From: Rheinheimera lutimaris
Lineage (GTDB): Bacteria > Pseudomonadota > Gammaproteobacteria > Enterobacterales > Alteromonadaceae
NCBI RefSeq assembly: GCF_013283795.1
Contig: NZ_JABSOD010000005.1
Location: forward strand, 172,714-236,713
Direction: 5' to 3'
Length of the DNA: 64,000 nucleotides
This document shows, in pieces, positions 29,278-37,896 of the stretch (the first letter of the stretch is position 1; every line of letters begins with the position of its first letter). The position numbers and the translations under genes are program-made. Below the pieces are notes generated by a model. The model was not told where the DNA came from, did not search any database, and was given only the letters and a program-made list of their open reading frames with translations.

Positions 29278-30204
29278 TTACGGCGTGTTAAGAACCGCCA
29301 GACCAAAGCCAGTACGGCCATACCCATTCCCGCTGTAAAGCATGTAAGTTTTGCTTTTATGCTGAAACACAAACGGATACTCAATCATCTCTGAATCCCA
29401 ACCAGATTCTGAGACATCGATACCACTGTTGTTCAAGGCCAGTTGCCAACCCTCACCAGTGTTATATGCATAGCCAATACGGTATTTCTGCCCTGTACCG
29501 CAACGGTAAGAAAACCACATATCCAGTCTATGCTCAGAACTTTTAATGACTGACGGTCTGGAAAACACCTGCGCATAGTTTAGCTGATAGGGTACTGCTG
29601 AATCGGTCTTGTGCCAGCTAACGCCATCGGCAGACTGCGCATGCTTGATGATATGAACCATCTCACCGTTCTCTGCTTCCCACGTAAGAGTTGAACCGTA
29701 CCACATGTCATAACACTCAGGTGCGGTTTGCATAACCCAGGGATAAGACAAACTGATAGGATCATCCGTATCCAAAGCCAAATAGGGTTGGCTGTCGGTT
29801 ACTTGCAATGTCAAATCTTCAGCCACGGTTATCCGGCCAATATCACCCCGCCAATGCCCCTCCGACGGGGTTTGCCAACCCATAAAGAGAATAAAAGTTG
29901 AACCGTTAACCCGGTAGTGATTGCCAATACTGATGCCGTCAGCAAAAAAACTGCCGGCAGCACCATGTATCAGAAAAGGTTCAAAATGATCCTTAACCAC
30001 TTCGCCGCGAACAATATCGATATCTACTGCCCCTACAGAAGAGCGGTTCTGCTCGTCTCTACCACTGTAAAATACCCGAAAGATATCATCAGCCAAATGT
30101 AATGCTAAGGGGTTAGCCGCATGTGTGACCAGTTTTGTATGACGGGTTTTGCCTTCAGGGGTATATAGCAAACCCAACTTTTTCCACTCAGGCTGAAATG
30201 TCAT
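29278..30204 (-). CDS. Cytoplasmic five-bladed beta-propeller protein, glycosidase-like (GH43/GH32 type fold)
   Basis: 308 aa with repeated beta-rich segments carrying Trp/Tyr and Asp-containing turns (RVFYSGRDEQNRS, ILFMGWQTPSEGHWRGDIG, MWYGSTLTWE, MWFSYRCGTG, YMLYSGNGYGRTGFG). This pattern is typical of five-bladed propeller glycosidases and of uncharacterised relatives in O-antigen and flagellar glycan clusters. There is no signal peptide, so a secreted polysaccharide-degrading role is unlikely. Its ATG region overlaps the next gene by 4 nt. It may trim, transfer or bind a sugar in the cytoplasm; I cannot assign catalytic residues with confidence. Confidence 0.65.
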   Translation of the reverse strand: MTFQPEWKKLGLLYTPEGKTRHTKLVTHAANPLALHLADDIFRVFYSGRDEQNRSSVGAVDIDIVRGEVVKDHFEPFLIHGAAGSFFADGISIGNHYRVNGSTFILFMGWQTPSEGHWRGDIGRITVAEDLTLQVTDSQPYLALDTDDPISLSYPWVMQTAPECYDMWYGSTLTWEAENGEMVHIIKHAQSADGVSWHKTDSAVPYQLNYAQVFSRPSVIKSSEHRLDMWFSYRCGTGQKYRIGYAYNTGEGWQLALNNSGIDVSESGWDSEMIEYPFVFQHKSKTYMLYSGNGYGRTGFGLAVLNTP

Positions 30205-30866
30205 ATTTTACGCAACCCCGAACTTGGTAATGCAGATCGCTCTGTAGCAGTGCCTTTGTACAAGCCATCAGCTTCTGCATTAGCCAGCAATAATACACCG
30301 GCACCAATAACACAGCGGTCGCCAATCCGAATATGATCACGCAATGTCGCATTAACGCCGATAAAACATTGCTCACCAATATCTACTCCGCCGGATACAA
30401 CGATATGTGAGGCAATAAAAGTGTGATCCCGTATTATCGAGTGATGGCCGATATGATTACCACTCCACAAGGTCACGTTATTACCAATTTTAACAAAGGG
30501 CTGAATGGTGTTGTCTTCGAGAATAAAGCAATTCTCTCCGATATCCTGCTGGTTTAACACTGTTGCCTTGCTGCTGATATAACTGGCCAGGGGATATCCC
30601 ATAGCTTTGACTGCGAAGTACTTCTCTTTTCTTACAGCATTTAATTTCGAATAACTCAACGCCACAAACACGCTGACATCCTCTGGTGAAAAAAATGCCT
30701 TCAGCTCAGAAAATGCTATTACAGGTAAACCGCAAAATTCTTCAACCGTCTTGTATTCGCTGTCGACAGTAAAGGCCACTACATCATAGAGGCTGTCATT
30801 GCTGAAATAGTAGTGTGCTAATTGTGCGATATCGCCCGAACCAAATATAACTAATTTATTTTTCAT
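30201..30866 (-). CDS. NeuD/PglD/VioB-like sugar acyltransferase
   Basis: 221-aa left-handed beta-helix acyltransferase. The N-terminal Rossmann-like part begins KLVIFGSGDIAQLAHYYF and would bind the UDP- or dTDP-sugar. The hexapeptide-repeat part from about residue 100 holds GNHIGHHSIIRDHTFIASH with the candidate catalytic His at about 138-142, and ends GVLLLANAEADG. Relatives acylate the amino group of 4-amino-4,6-dideoxy sugars (PglD, VioB) or O-acetylate sialic acids (NeuD). With the WecE-like aminotransferase in the same operon, acylation of a 4-amino sugar is the most likely job (inference). Confidence 0.82.
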   Translation of the reverse strand: MKNKLVIFGSGDIAQLAHYYFSNDSLYDVVAFTVDSEYKTVEEFCGLPVIAFSELKAFFSPEDVSVFVALSYSKLNAVRKEKYFAVKAMGYPLASYISSKATVLNQQDIGENCFILEDNTIQPFVKIGNNVTLWSGNHIGHHSIIRDHTFIASHIVVSGGVDIGEQCFIGVNATLRDHIRIGDRCVIGAGVLLLANAEADGLYKGTATERSALPSSGLRKI

Positions 30867-31492
30867 GACTTCCTCACAATAATCGTAAACTCAAACAGAT
30901 TATAGTCATGCAATAAAGCAACATTCCGGCCGTAATGTATTTTGCAATGGTTAAACAATTCACAGGGATCAGCATAAAAAAGCCCATCTTTCATTCTCTG
31001 AGCATCCGAGTACGATGTCAGGCAATTAAAGGCAAACCCTTTGGTGCTGAATTTATCAATAATGGCAATAGTCTCAAACACATAACTTTTCCAATCATGT
31101 ATAGAGTTTTCCAATTTGACATTGAAAATACCACTGGCCACAGTAAAGTCAGCCACGACTTCCGGTACGGTACCACAGAGAAATTTTGCATTTTCTGAAC
31201 CAATATAGCGCTGCCGGGCCGCTGAAATCATATTGGCAGCAACATCAACGCCGACATAATCAAAAGAGCTGTATTTTGTCCGCAGGAAATCGTAGAAAGC
31301 ACCATAGCCACAGCCAATATCGTTTAACGTAAACTTTCCGCTGTTGCAAATAACCTTGTTCAATTGCTCAAAACGCAGAAATTGTCCCTCTGCGCCATTC
31401 CAATCAACGCCCTGAGGGGTTGTGCCATGCTCACAAAGCTTACTTGAGTAATACTCAGATACCTGGCTGATAATGCCACTATTGTCTTTCAT
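30863..31492 (-). CDS. Class I SAM-dependent methyltransferase
   Basis: 209 aa. Motif I is [17 protein letters not shown] at about residues 54-70, followed by [16 protein letters not shown]. The middle reads [24 protein letters not shown] and the fold is of Methyltransf_25 type. It overlaps both neighbours by 4 nt (ATGA), so it is a fixed part of the seven-gene operon. Similar methyltransferases modify viosamine-type flagellar sugars in Pseudomonas syringae (known), but the substrate here is unproven. Confidence 0.78.
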   Translation of the reverse strand: MKDNSGIISQVSEYYSSKLCEHGTTPQGVDWNGAEGQFLRFEQLNKVICNSGKFTLNDIGCGYGAFYDFLRTKYSSFDYVGVDVAANMISAARQRYIGSENAKFLCGTVPEVVADFTVASGIFNVKLENSIHDWKSYVFETIAIIDKFSTKGFAFNCLTSYSDAQRMKDGLFYADPCELFNHCKIHYGRNVALLHDYNLFEFTIIVRKS

Positions 31493-32211
31493 GCTTTGCC
31501 CTCATATTTGATCAGCGAATCCGTTGGCCTTTTCATATAGAGAAGTGAATCAGGACCGCAGTTAAACAACAGATCTAATATACTGACGAAAGGCTCAAAC
31601 CCGCCCCATTGTTGGGGATACGCCGGATAACCGTCGTAATCAGCCCATCCGACATCAATACCCTGTTGTTCAAACAAGGCTACATCGAGATAATCTTTCG
31701 CCGCCGGGCCTGATACATAAAGCGTTGCGCCGGCCTGTCGGCAAATATCGACCAATCGTTCAGTTTTTCCGTCAATCAGTTGGTATTGAGAAGACGTTGA
31801 GATAGTAGTATTGATGCCCAGGTAGCGGCATATCGCGGCAATAAAGGTGAAGTTTATATTTGACAGCATGTCCTGATTTTTGGCCAGGTACAGAGGCTCA
31901 AGCCAAGCGGCGATCTCAGCGTAATACCCTGCTCGTTTATAGCTTTGTGAAAGCGTTTGCCAGTGTGCTTTATACCAATCTCTATCTGATACTTTGGTAT
32001 CTTTAATTTTCTGAAAGTATTTACCTTTTACCTCAACAGGAATCGTTAACCAACAAGTTCCCTGCCCGGTCTTTATCTTATTTCTGTTGCGCCAATCCCT
32101 TCGGGTATATTGCATATCATCATACAATATGAATTCATCTACCGATGCAATCAGGTCAAAATAGCCACGCCACGGTATGTAATTTGACTGCGTAATAGCT
32201 ACACGCTTCAT
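31489..32211 (-). CDS. WbqC-like protein
   Basis: 240 aa of the WbqC family, found in O-antigen and flagellin-glycan clusters; the biochemical role is poorly defined. Family features visible are the start [20 protein letters not shown], the [14 protein letters not shown] segment at about residues 39-52, and the C-terminal [10 protein letters not shown] and FNCGPDS regions. There are no membrane segments. The gene overlaps the methyltransferase gene by 4 nt and directly abuts the glycosyltransferase gene. Confidence 0.85.
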   Translation of the reverse strand: MKRVAITQSNYIPWRGYFDLIASVDEFILYDDMQYTRRDWRNRNKIKTGQGTCWLTIPVEVKGKYFQKIKDTKVSDRDWYKAHWQTLSQSYKRAGYYAEIAAWLEPLYLAKNQDMLSNINFTFIAAICRYLGINTTISTSSQYQLIDGKTERLVDICRQAGATLYVSGPAAKDYLDVALFEQQGIDVGWADYDGYPAYPQQWGGFEPFVSILDLLFNCGPDSLLYMKRPTDSLIKYEGKA

Positions 32212-34146
32212 TCAGTCACTCCTTGCCACAACAGACGCTACATTAAACAATGGCCCATTCACCACATTGTCAAACAGATCTGTATATTTATCACTAAGAG
32301 CCTCAAGCTCAACAAACCGTTGCAAAGCGCTACTTTTCAACGCATCTAATGCCGCAAGGTCATTGCAGACAGCACTGATTAAACTGCCCATTTCGTGCAA
32401 CGTGTTAAAGGCAAAAAGATCACCGGCAAACGAGTAAGTATCACCATATTTCAACGTTAAAACCGGTACCGACATACTTAATGCACACAATGCAGTTAAA
32501 CCGCCACCAACACGTTGTGGTGTAACATATAGATCAACCAGCTTTATAAATGCCGGAAAGTCTTCCTGATAACCCACGAAAACAGAGATATTGCGCAGCA
32601 CAGGAAATCTATTGCAATAATCTTCATAGTCATTAAAAACCCCGGCGAATACCACAAAGTAGCTATCGCTGGAGATACACAACAGCATAGAAATAAAATT
32701 ATCGTCTATTTCCGCATCAAGCCGGTTACCCGGCACGGCCAATACTACTTTATCGCGGGGTATACCAAATTGATCACGTGTAAGCTCTGACTGCGCCAAA
32801 GTGCGCTCAGGTAACATGTCCACAGACAAAATACCCTGCTGCAAGCACTCAGGCACTTCGTCAGCACTTGTAATAAAACGCTTATTGAAAACCCTGTATT
32901 GGCTTAAGGTATGAGGCAACCGCGACACTGTTGGTACCACCACATTAGGCACAAGTTGGCTGATGATATCGGCAGTAATACTCTCGCCCACTGTTATGGT
33001 GAAATACGGCTTGTACGTTTTAATCAACTCAATCACACCGTTTATCTCGACAAGATTAGGCATGCCGGCAGAGAGTTGGAGATAGTTAAAACGCGCGCCC
33101 TCATAAGTCAGTGTTTCAGCATTGTATCCCCCCCTGCTACCGTATGCGGCATCGTACCAGGGCAAAGCGCCGCTCGTGGGCAACAGCTCGCAGGTGTCTA
33201 TTAACACAACCTGCTTGTTTGCAGATAAGCACAGCGCTTTAATGGTTTCTAATACAATTTTACTTGGAGCATGCCTGGGGCTGAGAAACTGTGCAATAAA
33301 AACAAACACGATATCGGGATTTCGCTCTTCTTTATCAATAAAAGCGCCGGGGAGCCCCAATTGCAAAGCAAATTCCCGTACCACATGGCTATATGCGGTA
33401 AAACGGGTATTAAAATCAGACTTGTTTTTTAACGTTCCGCTAAACTCCAATGACAGAAGTTGATTATAGATAAAGTACCGCTGATTAAGTGTAAAGCGAC
33501 TATCAGACACCAATTGCCACAAATGTAAAATACTGACATTAGTGTCGCCCAGTTTTAATGACAGACTTTTAAAATAGACCTCACCATATTTGTTTAGTCT
33601 ATTGGCATAAAAATTCAGCAACCGGATCTGTGTATAGACAGAAAATGCGCATTTTTGGTCTTGTAACCCGGCAATAAAAGCAGCGGTAAGCTGGCTTATT
33701 GATTCATGCTCAGCAATATCGGTAAGTCTTTCATCTAATAAAAAGAAATTCTTTAACTGATTAAATTCTGTCGATACCAACGGTTCAGCCGGCACCAATT
33801 CAAAAGGCGAAAGGGTCATAGCAACCGACATCAACTCTGTCATGTCAGTTTTTGTCAGTGGTAATGGCAATTGCTCTATAAAACGGATGCCGCGGAACAA
33901 CTCGGGAAAAAACCGGGTTAGCTCTGTATGTATACCAGCATTATTAGTCACAAAGCTTACGGCGTTAAACTTTACGTAATGAGCCCGCAGCGCAGACAAT
34001 AAAGGCTCTATATAGTCTTTGGTGCTGCAGTTAAACACCAGCACATTGTTCTGCGGGGCCGCAGTATTAAAGTACGCATCATCGCCAACACTATCCTGGC
34101 AATCAATTAAGATTACAGCTGTTTGTTTACTCTCGGCAATCGTCAT
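32212..34146 (-). CDS. GT-B type glycosyltransferase with a long N-terminal domain
   Basis: 644 aa. Residues 1-270 form an alpha-helical N-terminal region that I do not recognise. Residues from about 277 (PDIVFVFIAQFLSPRHAPSK) and from about 465 (KVVLAVPGNRLDAEID) look like the two Rossmann halves of a GT-B enzyme. The C-terminal half carries YVTPQRVGGGLTALCALSMS at about 540-560, comparable to the donor-binding region of GT41/HMW1C-like enzymes. No signal peptide or membrane span. It is the first gene of the seven-gene operon and a good candidate for transferring the island's sugar to flagellin or onto a first sugar; the acceptor is unknown. Confidence 0.68.
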   Translation of the reverse strand: MTIAESKQTAVILIDCQDSVGDDAYFNTAAPQNNVLVFNCSTKDYIEPLLSALRAHYVKFNAVSFVTNNAGIHTELTRFFPELFRGIRFIEQLPLPLTKTDMTELMSVAMTLSPFELVPAEPLVSTEFNQLKNFFLLDERLTDIAEHESISQLTAAFIAGLQDQKCAFSVYTQIRLLNFYANRLNKYGEVYFKSLSLKLGDTNVSILHLWQLVSDSRFTLNQRYFIYNQLLSLEFSGTLKNKSDFNTRFTAYSHVVREFALQLGLPGAFIDKEERNPDIVFVFIAQFLSPRHAPSKIVLETIKALCLSANKQVVLIDTCELLPTSGALPWYDAAYGSRGGYNAETLTYEGARFNYLQLSAGMPNLVEINGVIELIKTYKPYFTITVGESITADIISQLVPNVVVPTVSRLPHTLSQYRVFNKRFITSADEVPECLQQGILSVDMLPERTLAQSELTRDQFGIPRDKVVLAVPGNRLDAEIDDNFISMLLCISSDSYFVVFAGVFNDYEDYCNRFPVLRNISVFVGYQEDFPAFIKLVDLYVTPQRVGGGLTALCALSMSVPVLTLKYGDTYSFAGDLFAFNTLHEMGSLISAVCNDLAALDALKSSALQRFVELEALSDKYTDLFDNVVNGPLFNVASVVARSD

Positions 34147-34301
34147 TTATTCCTTTCCATTCAGCGCAATATCTAAACTATAGTGCACTTTTTCATGCAA
34201 AGATAACGCCATCTTTTGCAGAGAATAAAATGACCGGGTTCTGCGCGCCACGTGCAAAATATTGCTGTTCCACGCAAATAAAACGTCAAAAAAATAACGT
34301 A
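34147..34301. other. Intergenic region upstream of the seven-gene operon
   Basis: 155 nt between the Maf gene (stop at 34302) and the glycosyltransferase gene. On the minus strand a TTGCAT, 17-nt spacer, TTTAGA arrangement could be a weak sigma-70 promoter. No sigma-54 or sigma-28 consensus is present, so the island operon may not follow the flagellar hierarchy. Confidence 0.35.
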
Positions 34302-37124
34302 TCAGCTTTTGGCAAATAAATGTTGCACATCGACATCATCAAACTTTAACGGTTGCTGCTCATATTGCTCGCCGGCGCTTTGCACATAGTCGCGCCATAC
34401 GTGCATTACCTGACTAAACACCGGCAAGATCTCCGGCGTATCATCGCTGATACAGGAAGCGATTTTTGTCATCAGACCGCCGAAGTAGTTAGTGCTGCCG
34501 TAGAACAAATAAAAGGTTGGATCGGATGGGTCACGGGCTGCGTTTTGCAGCAAGCGCCACTGGCTGGCAATAAAAGCTTTGGCTTGTTCCTGAGTGCAAA
34601 TGTCTTCGTCAAACAGCGCCAGCCAGGCGTCAAGGGTACGGCGAAAAGCAGCAAAGTCGATTTGGTCAAAAACCGGGCTGGCATAAGCAGACAAATCCGC
34701 ATAGTACGCTGTATCTATCAACTGTTGCAGCACCTGATCTTTATTTTGCGGTAAATCACTAAACAAAATATTATCCGGCTGCAGTGGCACTGCGCCGTCA
34801 ATCTTTACGCCATTACTGCAATTGTAAATCTCTACTTTGCGTCCGGCTTTGCTAATCGCCTGCTCCAGCAGTTTACGTGACATATCAAATTCAGGCTTGG
34901 TAAACACATAAGGTAAAAAATTGCCCTTTGCCGGCATACCGCCGCCATGAGTTTGCTGATAGTCATACACTTCTGAGCCGTCATTACGGTAGTATGCCGA
35001 CGCTTGAGAGTGGTGATGACGTACATCTGCGTACCCCAGATCAACACCAAACAGATAAAACACTTTAAAACCTAACCTTAAAGCGTAGTTTAATACCAAA
35101 TTAGTCACTGTCGGGTAAGCATAACTCAGCGATGCGACATGCACGCCCTGCTTTTTCAGCCGTATATCGAAAAAATTCGTCGATGATTCACCGTCTTTAA
35201 AACACAGCAAGGTGTCTTTAAACAGCTCTGCTGTATCCGGATGAATACCGTTAACGCTGATCAGCCGGATATCCTTTAAATAATCGCTATCTTTAACCTG
35301 ACTAACCCAGTTGTAAGTAGAACGGTTCTGCTCAACCTCGGCATGAAAATCCGGCTTAATGCCTTTTTTGTACAATGAATATAATGCCGTGCCGCAACTG
35401 ATCAACAACACCTTGTCGCGATGTTCCTGCAAATAGCTAAAGCTGCTATCTAACGACGGGCCATTGCCCACAATAAACACCGGTAGGTTCAATGCCGGTA
35501 AATTGCGATAACTGCTGTTGTCATACTGCAAAAACTTATGTTGCTTAGCCACGCTGTTATAGGTGTGCGCGATACCGTAACGGCAATGATCATAATATTC
35601 ACCCAGCGCCAACACTACTTTTAACTCAGCGCGTAAATCAGCAATCGCCTTATGCATCTTTTGGTTAAAGTAAGAGCAAAACATGTAAGTATTGGCAATA
35701 GAATAAGCGCCGACCTGGTAAAACTGCGCCATTAAATCGTAAAAGTAGGTTGAGCCATCGCCGCCCAGGTTCAGGTATATCCGCAGGCCATTTTGCTCTG
35801 CCCGCTCAAATACAGCGGCCCAATCCGTTACCTTAAGGCTGGCGGCAAAAAAGTCTAAATTAGGCTCACAAATATACAGGTTGCTGATTTGATATTGTTC
35901 GGTAAGCAACTGAATATGCTTACCCAAGCCCACACCAAAGATAATCAATGAGTCGACTTCTTGCGGTAACTGAATTTTCTGTTTCAGTTGTTTATTAATC
36001 AGCGGCTGGGTTTGCGCTATATGCGAGTAATGAATGTAGTGGCTGAATTTATCAACAGAAGTCTGACCTAACAGCACATCATCTTTATACGGCTGCCGGG
36101 TAAAATGCTCCAGCAAACGGGCCGATTCGGCCTCAAGATCCTGATAAAAAAACGCTTTGCGCTGCGGATGGTATAAATTGCTTTGGCCATTTTCATCGGT
36201 TGCCGCTTGCCAATGCGTAGTTTGATGCTTGTCTATTTCATCATGCACTTTGGGATAAAACTTCTTCAGCGCCGTCATATTGCGCCGGTATAATTCGTCG
36301 GCCGTTGCCGCAGCACCTGGCTGCTGGTTACCCAACACATTAACACTGCGTTCGGCGACATAATCATTAAAATCTTCGTAGGCGCTAAACTGCGTAGTGC
36401 TGCCCAGCAGTTGCTCCGGCCGGCCGCTGTGAGCAAATAAATGCTCTGCTACTTTATCCATCACCGGGTGACAATAATGCCGGTACAGGTAGATACGGTT
36501 AAAATCAGCAACACTGCGCAGTTCTGCCAAATCTTCGCCAACCGAGCTGCCATCATTTTCCAATTGCAGAAAAATCTGCGTGCCTGCCGCTTCTGCCGCG
36601 GCAAACAATTGCCGCCAATCATTGGCCTGCACCGAGCAAATCAGCGTATCCACATTAGGCTCATACACAATAAGATATTTAACACTGGCCTTTTGCAACA
36701 GGGCATTTATTTGGTAGCCCAGCCCCAACCCCAGCATAACCACCACATCAGGCTGCGGCGGTAAAGCCTCAACCGGCCATGGTTTGTCTGGCTGCGTTGG
36801 CATCGCGACAGTATCAAGCTCAACGTAAGGTGCATTACGGCAAAAGCTGTCGACTTCGCGCGCCACTTCAATAAACGGCGTTTCGCTGTACCAAACACGG
36901 CCGGTAGCAAAATCGACAATATTCAGCTCCGCCGCCCGGGTACAAAATACCGAGTATTGCTGCATGCTGTGTTGCTGAATTATCGGCACTACGGAGGGAA
37001 TGTATTGAGATAACGCCTGAAGGTTATTATTAAAGCGCTGCTTTATGCCGGCAGCAACTTTTTGTTCAGACGCAGCTTGGGCAGCATCATCTGAGTCCAG
37101 CTGATAATTAATATACTTCAGCAT
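34302..37124 (-). CDS. Maf-type flagellin glycosyltransferase (motility accessory factor) with duplicated N-terminal domain
   Basis: 940 aa. The Maf/DUF115 core lies at about residues 545-705: FIVGNGPSLDSSFSYL, SCGTALYSLYKKGIKPDFH, FKDGESSTNFF and LFGVDLGYADVRHHHS. Known Maf proteins transfer pseudaminic or legionaminic acid to flagellin Ser/Thr in the cytoplasm. The N-terminal part holds two related Rossmann-like units, about 128-222 (MLGLGLGYQINALL, VYEPNVDTL) and about 393-492 (IFGVGLGKHIQLL, ICEPNLDFF), each followed by a similar NDW/TDW helix. The protein is longer than many single-domain Maf enzymes. It follows fliT by 21 nt and may be in the sigma-28 operon of flaG. Confidence 0.88.
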   Translation of the reverse strand: MLKYINYQLDSDDAAQAASEQKVAAGIKQRFNNNLQALSQYIPSVVPIIQQHSMQQYSVFCTRAAELNIVDFATGRVWYSETPFIEVAREVDSFCRNAPYVELDTVAMPTQPDKPWPVEALPPQPDVVVMLGLGLGYQINALLQKASVKYLIVYEPNVDTLICSVQANDWRQLFAAAEAAGTQIFLQLENDGSSVGEDLAELRSVADFNRIYLYRHYCHPVMDKVAEHLFAHSGRPEQLLGSTTQFSAYEDFNDYVAERSVNVLGNQQPGAAATADELYRRNMTALKKFYPKVHDEIDKHQTTHWQAATDENGQSNLYHPQRKAFFYQDLEAESARLLEHFTRQPYKDDVLLGQTSVDKFSHYIHYSHIAQTQPLINKQLKQKIQLPQEVDSLIIFGVGLGKHIQLLTEQYQISNLYICEPNLDFFAASLKVTDWAAVFERAEQNGLRIYLNLGGDGSTYFYDLMAQFYQVGAYSIANTYMFCSYFNQKMHKAIADLRAELKVVLALGEYYDHCRYGIAHTYNSVAKQHKFLQYDNSSYRNLPALNLPVFIVGNGPSLDSSFSYLQEHRDKVLLISCGTALYSLYKKGIKPDFHAEVEQNRSTYNWVSQVKDSDYLKDIRLISVNGIHPDTAELFKDTLLCFKDGESSTNFFDIRLKKQGVHVASLSYAYPTVTNLVLNYALRLGFKVFYLFGVDLGYADVRHHHSQASAYYRNDGSEVYDYQQTHGGGMPAKGNFLPYVFTKPEFDMSRKLLEQAISKAGRKVEIYNCSNGVKIDGAVPLQPDNILFSDLPQNKDQVLQQLIDTAYYADLSAYASPVFDQIDFAAFRRTLDAWLALFDEDICTQEQAKAFIASQWRLLQNAARDPSDPTFYLFYGSTNYFGGLMTKIASCISDDTPEILPVFSQVMHVWRDYVQSAGEQYEQQPLKFDDVDVQHLFAKS

Positions 37125-37145
37125 GCAAGAGCCTGATTTTAATAG

Positions 37146-37451
37146 TTAGTTATGTTGGCCGTAGCTATGCCGGGCGCGCTGCCCTTTTTTAATTTCCAGC
37201 ATGTTGCCAGCTACAGCGTCTTTATCTGCAGACAGTTTTGCCATTGTTGCCTGTAGCCAGTCAAGGTTTTGCTGCAGAAACACGGCAAAAGAGGCAATAT
37301 TGTCCTGCGGGGGAGTATTTTGGCACAAGTGCTGATTTAATTGCTCAAGCAAAACAGCAACCTGAACTACATCATAGTCAGGTTGCTGTATTAAGCGGTC
37401 AATGTCGGCGCGCAAAGCTGCGCATTGTTTAACCGTTTCAGTTACCGGCAT
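37146..37451 (-). CDS. fliT: FliT-like flagellar chaperone
   Basis: 101 aa, mostly helical (for example DIDRLIQQPDYDVVQVAVLLEQLNQHL). No strong motif identifies it; the call rests on size, helical content and place after fliS, where FliT, the export chaperone of FliD, is normally encoded. The ATG shares one base with the fliS stop (TGATG), so the genes are coupled. Confidence 0.6.
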   Translation of the reverse strand: MPVTETVKQCAALRADIDRLIQQPDYDVVQVAVLLEQLNQHLCQNTPPQDNIASFAVFLQQNLDWLQATMAKLSADKDAVAGNMLEIKKGQRARHSYGQHN

Positions 37452-37885
37452 CAGGCACCAACAGCTAACGGCTGATTTTTTTGCGCCTGCAGTTGGTAAC
37501 CCTTCTCACGATCACTTACCGGAATTTGATCCCAAGCGCCTTTAATGGTCAGTAAAATTTCCATTACTTCATCCAGCTTGCTGATACTTTTATCCCGGCT
37601 GGCCTGAATAAGGTGGTTAAGCATAAAATCGTATAACGAAAACAAGTTATCAGAAATCTCGCCGGCGCTCATATCCAGACAGCCCTGCAAGGCAGAAATA
37701 ATATTGATGGCTTTAGAAATCGCCTCAGACTTACCGGCAAAGTCTTTGCGATCGATACAACCTTTGGCTTTGGCCATATTTTCCAGTGCGCCCTGCATCA
37801 ACAGCTGAATAACACGATGTGGATCAGCTACCGCCAAATCATCTTTAATACCCACCGCTTTATAAGCTTTAATTCCGTAACTCAT
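37451..37885 (-). CDS. fliS: FliS, flagellin export chaperone
   Basis: Binds the C-terminus of flagellin and keeps it monomeric until export. I take the ATG at 37885 (MSYGIKAYKAVGIKDD), the family's usual beginning, with GTGGGG upstream; a GTG four codons earlier overlaps the fliD stop and is less likely. The 144 aa include HRVIQLLMQGALENMAKAKG and a helical bundle to the C-terminus. Gene order flaG-fliD-fliS-fliT is standard. Confidence 0.93.
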   Translation of the reverse strand: MSYGIKAYKAVGIKDDLAVADPHRVIQLLMQGALENMAKAKGCIDRKDFAGKSEAISKAINIISALQGCLDMSAGEISDNLFSLYDFMLNHLIQASRDKSISKLDEVMEILLTIKGAWDQIPVSDREKGYQLQAQKNQPLAVGA

Positions 37886-37896
37886 AACATGCCCCA

